NCBI GenBank assembly: GCA_023399155.1
Contig: JAEWQP010000022.1
Span: 1 to 64,000, forward strand
Length of the DNA stretch: 64,000 nucleotides
Direction of reading: 5' to 3'
Source of the DNA: Verrucomicrobiota bacterium
GTDB taxonomy: Bacteria > Verrucomicrobiota > Verrucomicrobiia > Opitutales > Opitutaceae
A program made the position numbers and the translations under genes. The notes beneath the pieces are model-generated. The model saw only the letters and a program-made list of their open reading frames with translations, had not been told where the DNA came from and searched no databases. The first letter of the stretch is position 1, and every line of letters begins with the position of its first letter. Below, one piece after another: positions 54,689 to 62,062 of this stretch.

Positions 54689-55963
54689 TCACCCCTTCGC
54701 CAGCGTGATCACGCACTCGAGGTGCTTGGTCTGCGGAAAAAGGTCGAACGGCTGCACGTCCGTCGGGGCATAGCCAGCGGCGGTCAGCGTCACGAGGTCG
54801 CGCATCTGGGTGGCCGGGTTGCAGGACACATACACCACCGTGCGCGGCCCGAAGCGCACGAGCTGGGCGAGAAACGCCTCATCCGAGCCCTTGCGCGGCG
54901 GGTCGATCACGACCGCGGTATCCGCAGCGGGATACGTCACCTGCGCGAAGATGGCCGCGGCATCGCCGGCGACGAACGCGCAGTTGGCGAGGCCGTTGGC
55001 GTTGGCATTGCGGCTGGCCCAGTGGATCGACGCCTCGCTGATCTCGATCCCGGTGGCATGCTCGAAGGCGCGCGCCGCCGTGAGGCAGAACAGGCCGCTG
55101 CCGCAATAGGCATCGACGAGAAACCTCGCCCCGCCCGCGGCTGCCCGCTCGCGCACGTGGCGGGTGAATGCCTCCAGGATGAACGGATTGTTCTGGAAGA
55201 ACTCGCCCGCGGGAAACTGCAGGTCCAGCCCCTCCACGCGCTCGCGAATCACGGCCGCGGGATCGATCACGACTCCGTCGAGCGAGTCGCGCAGCAGAAG
55301 GGTGGCGCCGTGCTTGAAGCCCCTGGCCGCGGCCTTCGCGCGGATCCGCGGGCGTTCCTCGGCCAGGCGTTGATTGATCGGGTCGGTGGCGAGCGGGCAG
55401 CGCTCCACATCGATGATCGAATGCCGGCTGCCCTGCCGGAGAAAACCGATGGCGAGCGGGTGGTCGCCGCGCGGCCGCTCGAAGTGCGGCGTGATCTTGG
55501 AACGGTAACCGTAGGGCCGCGGCGAGGCGATGACCGGATTGACCGGGATCTCCAGCCGCGCCATGTGCTGGAGCAGCTCGGCCACCTGCCGGCGCTTCCA
55601 CTCGAGCTGCTGGCCGTAGTCGAGATTCTGATACTGGCAGCCGCCGCAGCGCGTGAAGAGCGGACACTCCGGCTGCACGCGGTGGGGCGAGGGCGTGAGC
55701 ACCTCGAGGAGGTCGGCGTCGGAGAAATTGCGCTGGTTGCGCCACACCCGCACCCGCGCGCGCTCGCCCGGCAGCGTAAACGGCACGAGGATCACCCAGC
55801 CGCCGCCGGGGCCGCCGGCCGGCGTCGCACCGGTGTCGTCGGCGTCGGGCAACAGCACACGGCCGAGCCCCTGGCCCATGTTCGTGAGCGTGGTGATCTC
55901 GATCTCCAGCACGGTGCCCTTGGCAAACGGGAATTCGCGGTGTTGGTCGTGACGGTGCGACAC
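54689..55963 (-). CDS. 23S rRNA (uracil-C5)-methyltransferase, RlmD-like
   Basis: 424 residues from a GTG at 55963; the start is not certain because other GTGs lie downstream. TRAM-like start, then an iron-sulfur site C100, C106, C109 and C189. SAM motif DAYCGSG, VIDPPRKG, and the catalytic C381 in SCNPAT. RlmD methylates U1939 of 23S rRNA; RlmC or TrmA-type targets are alternatives, though the Fe-S cysteines speak for RlmD or RlmC. Divergent from the SpoU gene. Confidence 0.88.
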   Translation of the reverse strand: MSHRHDQHREFPFAKGTVLEIEITTLTNMGQGLGRVLLPDADDTGATPAGGPGGGWVILVPFTLPGERARVRVWRNQRNFSDADLLEVLTPSPHRVQPECPLFTRCGGCQYQNLDYGQQLEWKRRQVAELLQHMARLEIPVNPVIASPRPYGYRSKITPHFERPRGDHPLAIGFLRQGSRHSIIDVERCPLATDPINQRLAEERPRIRAKAAARGFKHGATLLLRDSLDGVVIDPAAVIRERVEGLDLQFPAGEFFQNNPFILEAFTRHVRERAAAGGARFLVDAYCGSGLFCLTAARAFEHATGIEISEASIHWASRNANANGLANCAFVAGDAAAIFAQVTYPAADTAVVIDPPRKGSDEAFLAQLVRFGPRTVVYVSCNPATQMRDLVTLTAAGYAPTDVQPFDLFPQTKHLECVITLAKG

Positions 55964-56107
55964 ACGGCTACTGCAAGGGCGGGCTGCGGCGCGGTCGATC
56001 CGAAACGCGCGGGCGCGCCGGCCGTCGTTCGAACGAAACTCGCGAGATCGCGCGGCGCCCCAGGATTTCCCTTTCCAAGGACACGCCCCGCGCGTTGCAG
56101 TGATGCC

Positions 56108-56914
56108 GTGCCGGTCGAGAAGATCATCAGCCTGCAGAATCCCCGCGTGAAACAGCTCGTGAAGCTGCGCGACCGCGGCCCTCGCGACGAACGCGGCGTG
56201 TTCCTCGTCGAGGGATATCGCGCGATCACGCGCGCGCTGGACCGCGCCGTGGCGATGGGCGAACTCTACTACTGCCGCGACTGGTTTCTGGGCGGCAACG
56301 AGGATGCCCTTCTCGAGCGGGCGCGCGCCGCCGGCGCCGAACTGGTGGAACTCGGACGCGACGCGTTCGCCAAGGTCGCGTACCGCGACCGGCCGGAAGG
56401 CCTTCTCGCTGTCGTGGGACAATGGAAGCACCAGCCGTCGGACCTCATCCTTCGCGACCCGCCGTTTCTTCTCGTGGTCGAGGCGATCGAGAAACCGGGC
56501 AACCTCGGCACCATCCTCCGGAGCGCCGACGCGGCCGGAGTCGACGGGGTGATTGTCTGCGACCCCGTGACTGATTTGTTCAATCCCAACGTCGTGCGGT
56601 CGTCCACCGGAGTGCTGTTTTCCGTTCCCGTCGCGCTGGGGACCACCGCGGATGTGATCCGCTTTCTCCGCGAACGCGGGATTCGCACGGTGGCCACGAC
56701 ACCCGGGGCGGAGCAGCTCTACACCTCGGCGGACCTGACGGGTCCCCTCGCGATCGTCATGGGCAGCGAGCAGTTCGGCCTCAGCCCGGACTGGCTCGAT
56801 GCCAGCGATCTGCAGGTGCGCATCCCGATGGCCGGGCAGGCCGATTCGCTCAACGTCGCCATGGCCACGATCATCACGCTCTTCGAGGCTGTGCGGCAGC
56901 GCACCGCTCGTTGA
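56108..56914 (+). CDS. SpoU-type (TrmH family) RNA 2'-O-methyltransferase
   Basis: 268 residues from a GTG. N-terminal substrate domain (EKIISLQNPRVKQLVKL, VFLVEGYRAI) then the trefoil-knot domain: motif 1 EAIEKPGNLGTILRSAD, motif 2 NPNVVRSSTGVLF, motif 3 IVMGSEQFGLS and IPMAGQADSLNVAMA. Methylates the 2'-hydroxyl of a ribose in rRNA or tRNA; target unknown (RlmB-like or TsnR-like). Confidence 0.9.
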   Translation: MPVEKIISLQNPRVKQLVKLRDRGPRDERGVFLVEGYRAITRALDRAVAMGELYYCRDWFLGGNEDALLERARAAGAELVELGRDAFAKVAYRDRPEGLLAVVGQWKHQPSDLILRDPPFLLVVEAIEKPGNLGTILRSADAAGVDGVIVCDPVTDLFNPNVVRSSTGVLFSVPVALGTTADVIRFLRERGIRTVATTPGAEQLYTSADLTGPLAIVMGSEQFGLSPDWLDASDLQVRIPMAGQADSLNVAMATIITLFEAVRQRTAR

Positions 56915-57135
56915 ACGGCGGTGCAGGACCGGCTTTGGCTGACTCGGGGCCACCGCGCTCATTTCGCGGGAACAGGGTGCTCGGATCCACTCGCTCGCCG
57001 CGGCGAGTTTGGTCGGAAGGCTCTACATGCCCGCCCGTAGCGGAATCCCGGTCTCGCCTGACCGGGCGGGCCCGTCGTGCACCCCGCTTGACTTGCCTCA
57101 CGTCGGCGGTTGTCGTTGGCGTTTTACCTTTTCCC

Positions 57136-58014
57136 ATGCCCCGATCGGCGTTTCCCCTTCTGGCCGTCTCGATTCTCCTCGGACTGACGGCCTGCTCGAA
57201 AAAACAGGAGCCGACTTCGGCGCCTTCAGAGACGACGACTCCCGCGGCCGAAACGGCCGGTGCGGACTCGACACCTCCGTCGCGCGAGTTCGATTTCTCC
57301 GGCAAATCCACCAACACCGGCCCGGCGAGTCCGACCAGCTCGGTGCAAACCGGTGTGCCGCAGGCGGAGCCGTCGGACACGATCACTGTGCAGATGCCGG
57401 TGATGATCGAATACTACCCGCCCTTCTACCCGATCGAGGAGCGCATGCGCGGCGCCGAGGGACGGTTGCTGGTCGGACTCTTCGTCACGGAAACCGGCGA
57501 GGTGGAATCGCCGACGATCATCAGCTCGACCATGCCGGCCTTCGCCGATGACGTGCTGAAGGCCGCGGCCTCGTGGCGATTCATGCCCGCGCTGCACGAG
57601 GGCAAGCCCATCCGCGTTCCCGTGCGCATCCCGATCAGCTATGTCTCCGAATTCGGCACCGGCGGCATGCGTCCTGGCTCACCGCTCGAGGATCTCGTGC
57701 TCAGCGGCGACACCTACTATGTCGTTGGCCCGGATGGCAAATACACCTTGGCCAACAGGGACGCCGTGCCGCTCACGCGGGCGGAGCCGATCTTCGAGGT
57801 GCCCGAGGGCGTGAACGAGCTCCGGCTGGTCCTCAAGTTTCGCATCGATGAGCACGGCCGCGTCCTGAATCCCGAAGTGGTGGAATCGTCCAACTCGGGC
57901 TTCGACCAGGCGGCGGTCAAGGCCGTGCGGTTCTGGCAGTTCCTGCCGAAGCTGAAGAACGGCAAGCCCGTGGCGGCGTCGGCTCAGCTGCCGTTCCGGA
58001 TGTCCCGCAAGTAG
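57136..58014 (+). CDS. Lipoprotein with two TonB C-terminal-like domains
   Basis: 292 residues. Signal peptide with lipobox LTAC (C20). A Ser/Thr/Pro-rich linker (24-85) leads to two domains of the TonB_C type: about 86-172 (PPFYPIEERMRGAEGRLLVGLFV, APSASWRF-like AAASWRFMPA) and 210-292 (RIDEHGRVLNPEVVESS, VKAVRFWQFLPKLKNGKPV). TonB_C domains bind TonB boxes; here there is no membrane helix to ExbB/D, so it is not a TonB itself. The role is unknown. An 8-bp hairpin (58026-58046) after the stop may end the message. Confidence 0.82.
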   Translation: MPRSAFPLLAVSILLGLTACSKKQEPTSAPSETTTPAAETAGADSTPPSREFDFSGKSTNTGPASPTSSVQTGVPQAEPSDTITVQMPVMIEYYPPFYPIEERMRGAEGRLLVGLFVTETGEVESPTIISSTMPAFADDVLKAAASWRFMPALHEGKPIRVPVRIPISYVSEFGTGGMRPGSPLEDLVLSGDTYYVVGPDGKYTLANRDAVPLTRAEPIFEVPEGVNELRLVLKFRIDEHGRVLNPEVVESSNSGFDQAAVKAVRFWQFLPKLKNGKPVAASAQLPFRMSRK

Positions 58015-58233
58015 GTTGCAAACGCGCCGGCGCCGTGCGCGCCGGCCCCCGTCCAAGACAGACCCGGCGCGGGCGTGCCATGGCGATTTAACCATAAATC
58101 TTAAAACGATAGAGTAGCGCCCCGCTTGTCTTCCCGGCGGCGTCTGCGGCAGACACACCCAGGTCGTTCTCGTCCACGTATCCAGATCCTCCCATTGCCC
58201 ACTTGAATCGCGTCGTCCCAGCTCCCACGCCTC

Positions 58234-59112
58234 ATGGCATCCGCACCGTCGCCTGACTCCACCGGTGCCTGGGAACGTACGCTCTGGCGTGGCGAGCGCG
58301 CCTGGGCGTCGGACTCCGGCCCGGTGCGTGCCATCGTGAGCGAGGAGCGCGCGCGCCTGATCTATCTCGGCGGCCAGGATGGATCGGTCAACCTTGTCAA
58401 CGCGCCCTGGCCGCGACGATCGCCCACGACGAAAGACCCATGGCCGAACCAGGGCGGGCACCGCTTCTGGCTCGGCCCGCAGCATCGGTGGGTCTGGCCG
58501 CCGCCGGCGGAATGGGAGTTCTCCGCCGCCGCCGGGGCCTGCGTGGAGGACGGCGTCCTGGTGCTGGAGCACGACCGCGTGGACGAGGACTACCCGGCGC
58601 TCCGGCGTGAGTACGCGTGGACGGATTCGCGACTGCGCTGCACGGTGAGCTGGAGGGACAACGGCCGGAGCTACTTCGGCCTGCACGTGATCGCGGTCAA
58701 CACGCCCTTCTCGCTCTCCGCGCGTCTCGAGCCCCGGCCGGATGCGCCCTTCGGCTTGGTCGCAGCCCGCATGGTCGATCCCGAACCGCCGCTGCGGCTT
58801 CCGCAGCCCGCCCTCGCACTGAGCGATGGACACGTGACGGTGTCCTCCGGGCTCCAGCGAAAGAAATTCGGGTTCGTGCCGCAGGCATTGCGCGTGGAGC
58901 GCCCGGGCGGGTGGGTGCTTCAGCTGCACCCCGGCCCGCACTCCCGGGCCAACGGCCAGTCTCCCGACCACGGATTCCTCAGCCAGGTGTGGGTCGGCGA
59001 TGGCACCAGCGACCTTGCCGAGATCGAACAACTCACGCCTCACCTTGCAGGCGACGCTTCAGGCCTCTGTTCGACCACAATATTCATCGAGGCGGTGCCC
59101 CCGGTCCGCTAA
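58234..59112 (+). CDS. DUF4380-like beta-sandwich protein
   Basis: 292 residues with no signal peptide. GGHRFWLGPQHRW (about 74-86) and a later SQVWVGDG segment resemble the galactose-mutarotase-like sandwich of DUF4380. The gene is 35 bp upstream of the GH94 phosphorylase, probably co-transcribed, so a role in sugar handling is likely but unproven. The AT-rich stretch 58083-58120 upstream is a plausible promoter site. Confidence 0.65.
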   Translation: MASAPSPDSTGAWERTLWRGERAWASDSGPVRAIVSEERARLIYLGGQDGSVNLVNAPWPRRSPTTKDPWPNQGGHRFWLGPQHRWVWPPPAEWEFSAAAGACVEDGVLVLEHDRVDEDYPALRREYAWTDSRLRCTVSWRDNGRSYFGLHVIAVNTPFSLSARLEPRPDAPFGLVAARMVDPEPPLRLPQPALALSDGHVTVSSGLQRKKFGFVPQALRVERPGGWVLQLHPGPHSRANGQSPDHGFLSQVWVGDGTSDLAEIEQLTPHLAGDASGLCSTTIFIEAVPPVR

Positions 59113-59147
59113 CCACCCACCACGCTCAACCTCCCTTTTCACTTACC

Positions 59148-61595
59148 ATGGCAACCTACGGTCACTTCGACGACGCGCAGCGCGAGTTCGTCATCACACG
59201 CCCCGACACTCCGCTGCCGTGGCTCAACTACCTCGGCCAGGACGAATACTTCGGCATGGTCACCCAGACGGCCGGAGGGTATTCATTCTGGAAGGACGCC
59301 AAGCTCCGCCGCCTCACGCGCTATCGGTACAACAACATGCCGATGGATAACGACGGCCGCTTCCTTTACGTGAAGCAGGGCAAGTCCGTCTGGAACCCCG
59401 GCTGGAAGCCGACGCGCACGAAGCTCGACGCCTTCGAGTGCCGACACGGCCTGGGCTACACGCGCATCAAGGGCCGCAAGGACGGCGTGGAGGTCGAGCA
59501 GCTCATGTTCGTGCCGCCGCAGGAGAATCTCGAGGTCTGGAAGGTCTCCGTGCGCAACAGGACGAGGAAGACGCAGAAGCTCACGCTCTTCTCGTTCGTG
59601 GAGTTCTGCTTCTTCGAGGCGCTGAACGACATGACCAACTACCAGCGCACGTATTCGATCGGCGAGGTCGAGGTCGAGGGCGGTGCGATCTACCACAAGA
59701 CCGAGTACCGCGAGCGCCGCAACCACTACACGCTCTTCGCCTGCACGCGCAAGGTCGACGCCTACGACACCTCCCGCGACGCGTTCGTCGGCGTGCACCA
59801 CGGCCTGCACGATCCCAAGGCCGTGCTCGCCGGCAAGTGCACGAACAGCCGCGCGTACGGCTGGAATCCCGTCGGCGCCCATCAGGTCAACCTCACGCTC
59901 AAGCCCGGCCAGGAGGAGACCTTCGCCTTCGTCCTCGCGTATGTGGAGCAGGGCGACCTGCCGAAGTTCGACGCGCCGTTCGTCATGAACAAGACGAAGG
60001 GCCGCGAGATCGTGAAGCGGTTTTCCGACATGGCCGCCGTGGACGCCGCCTTCGACTCGGTGAAGAAGCGCTGGGATGACCTGCTTTCGGTCTACACCAC
60101 GCCCGACGCCCCGAACGAGCATCTGCGCCGCATGGTCAATGTATGGAACCAGGTGCAGTGCATGGCCACGTTCAACCTCTCGCGCTCGGCGTCCGGCTAC
60201 GAGACCGGCATCGGCCGCGGCATGGGCTACCGCGACTCAAACCAGGACCTGCTCGGCTTCGTGCACATGCTGCCCGAGCGCGCGCGCCAGCGCATCCTCG
60301 ACATCGCGTCCACGCAGCTTTCCGACGGCACCTGCTACCACCAGTACCAGCCGCTGACGAAGAAGGGCAACGCCGACATCGGCGGCGACTTCAACGACGA
60401 CCCGCTCTGGCTCATCCTCTCGACCTGCGCCTATATCCGCGAAACCGGCGACGTCTCGATCTTGAACGAGCCGTGTGGATACGCCGACAAGCCGGGATCG
60501 AAGGACACGCTCCTCCACCACCTCGAGACGTCCATCGCCTACACCCTCAACAACCGCGGGCCGCACAAGCTTCCGCTCATCGGCCATGCCGACTGGAACG
60601 ACTGCCTCAACCTGAACTGCTTCTCCAAGGAGCCGAACGAGTCGTTCCAGGTCACGGGCGATGTCGAGGGTTCGCAGGCCGAGTCCGTCATGATCGCCGG
60701 GCTCTTTCTCTACGCGACGCGCGACCTCGCCGCACTCTATCGCTGGATGGGCAGGGAGGCTGACGCCAAGCGGGTCGACGGTCACCATGCCGACATGCTC
60801 GAGACCGTCGAGACCCAGGCCTGGGACGGCGCGTGGTACACGCGAGCCTTCGACGCCGCGGGCAATCCCGTCGGATCCAAGGCCTGCGAGGAGGGCAGGA
60901 TCTACATCGAGAGCCAGGCGTGGTGTGTGCTCGGAGGCGCCGGCCAGAAGAACGGCCGCGCCAGAAAGGCGCTCCAGGCGGTCGACAAGTACCTCTACAC
61001 GCCGGACAAGGGCTGCGCGCTGCAGTATCCGCCGTACTCGACCTACCATCTCGAACTCGGTGAGGTCTCGAGCTATCCCCCGGGCTACAAGGAGAACGCG
61101 GGTGTGTTCTCGCACAACAACACGTGGATCCACATCGGCTGGACGATGTTTGGCGAGGGTGAGAAGGCGCTGGAGTATTACCTGAGCATCTGCCCGTCGG
61201 CGAAACCCGATCACGACGTGTATCGTTCGGAACCCTACGTCTACGCCCAGATGACGGCCTCGCAGTTCTCGCCCACGCCCGGCGAGGCGAAGAACTCCTG
61301 GCTCACCGGCACGGGCGCCTGGTCGCTCGTGACGGCGCAGCAGCACATCCTCGGCGTGCAGCCCGGCTACACCGGACTGCGCATCGATCCGTGCATCCCG
61401 AAGAAGTGGAAGCGCTACACCGTGCAGCGCAAGTTCCGCGGCGTGACCTACACCGTCACGGTGAAGAACCCGAAGGGGAAGTCCAAGGGCGTGAAGTCCC
61501 TCGTGGTCGACGGCAGGAAAGTCGCCGGCAACGTGGTGCCGCTGCCCACCGACGGCCGCACCGAGGTCAAGGTCGAGGTCACCCTCGGCGCCTGA
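59148..61595 (+). CDS. Cellobiose-phosphorylase-like GH94 enzyme
   Basis: 815 residues, no signal peptide. GIGRGMGYRDSNQDLLGFVH, QYQPLTKKGN and GHADWNDCLNLN are hallmarks of cellobiose phosphorylases. DWND lies at 482-485 with the general-acid Asp. It should convert cellobiose and phosphate to glucose 1-phosphate and glucose, saving one ATP. It differs clearly from the two chitobiose-type paralogues at 3840 and 62063. The ATG at 59148 precedes ATYGHFDDAQREF. Followed by a strong hairpin terminator at 61604. Confidence 0.92.
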   Translation: MATYGHFDDAQREFVITRPDTPLPWLNYLGQDEYFGMVTQTAGGYSFWKDAKLRRLTRYRYNNMPMDNDGRFLYVKQGKSVWNPGWKPTRTKLDAFECRHGLGYTRIKGRKDGVEVEQLMFVPPQENLEVWKVSVRNRTRKTQKLTLFSFVEFCFFEALNDMTNYQRTYSIGEVEVEGGAIYHKTEYRERRNHYTLFACTRKVDAYDTSRDAFVGVHHGLHDPKAVLAGKCTNSRAYGWNPVGAHQVNLTLKPGQEETFAFVLAYVEQGDLPKFDAPFVMNKTKGREIVKRFSDMAAVDAAFDSVKKRWDDLLSVYTTPDAPNEHLRRMVNVWNQVQCMATFNLSRSASGYETGIGRGMGYRDSNQDLLGFVHMLPERARQRILDIASTQLSDGTCYHQYQPLTKKGNADIGGDFNDDPLWLILSTCAYIRETGDVSILNEPCGYADKPGSKDTLLHHLETSIAYTLNNRGPHKLPLIGHADWNDCLNLNCFSKEPNESFQVTGDVEGSQAESVMIAGLFLYATRDLAALYRWMGREADAKRVDGHHADMLETVETQAWDGAWYTRAFDAAGNPVGSKACEEGRIYIESQAWCVLGGAGQKNGRARKALQAVDKYLYTPDKGCALQYPPYSTYHLELGEVSSYPPGYKENAGVFSHNNTWIHIGWTMFGEGEKALEYYLSICPSAKPDHDVYRSEPYVYAQMTASQFSPTPGEAKNSWLTGTGAWSLVTAQQHILGVQPGYTGLRIDPCIPKKWKRYTVQRKFRGVTYTVTVKNPKGKSKGVKSLVVDGRKVAGNVVPLPTDGRTEVKVEVTLGA

Positions 61596-61603
61596 GTTCA
61601 TGG

Positions 61604-61690
61604 GGTAGGGCGAGGCCTCAGGCCGAGCCGCGTGTGCTTTTCGGATACACGCGGCCACGGCTCGGCGAGACGCCTCGCCCTCCCTTTTTT
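61604..61690 (+). terminator. Palindromic element serving as terminator
   Basis: ggtagggcgaggc at 61604 pairs with gcctcgccct to 61681 (10-bp perfect arms 61607-61616 and 61672-61681), with inner arms ccgagccg and cggctcgg and acacgcg. A run of eight T follows (61683-61692 region). It belongs to the ggtagggcga repeat class and also ends the GH94 message. Confidence 0.85.
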
Positions 61691-61726
61691 TTGTGCATCC
61701 AAGCTTTAACCCTAAATCAGATCTGG

Positions 61727-62014
61727 CCACAGAGTTCACAGAGGAGGCGCAGAGGTCACGGAGCGACAAATGAGGCACCGGTGCCAAACATTCGCTGCTA
61801 GAGGCTATCCGGAAACCCCGAATACACTCACCCCACGCCTGCAAGGTAGGGCGAACCGTCCCGGTGAGCCGCGGCTCGGCCAGAGGCCTCGCCCTACCCG
61901 CAGACCGGTTTTCGAACAGCCTCTGGTCCTCACTCGCTCCACGGCGTAGCATGCGGAGCTCAAGTCCAGCACGCCCTCCGTGACCTCTGTGCCACCTCTG
62001 TGTCCTCTGTGAAC
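61727..62014. repeat. 288-bp element with inverted cacagagg-type ends
   Basis: Left end (61727-61763, cacagagttcacagagg...cagaggtcacggag) is inverted at the right end (61976-62014, ctccgtgacctctgtg...tcctctgtgaac) with an indel. It has MITE-like form but no seen target duplication. A 12-bp palindrome ggcaccggtgcc lies at 61774-61785. It fills most of the 61596-62062 gap; no gene is seen. Confidence 0.7.
61845..61898. repeat. ggtagggcga palindromic element, nested copy
   Basis: ggtagggcga (61845-61854) and tcgccctacc (61889-61898) are perfect inverted ends of a 54-bp element that sits inside the 288-bp element. Inner sequence gagccgcggctc is also palindromic. Confidence 0.8.
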
Positions 62015-62062
62015 CCTCTCTCACGCTTCGATTCGTTCAGCTAGCGTATCCATTTTCCCGAC

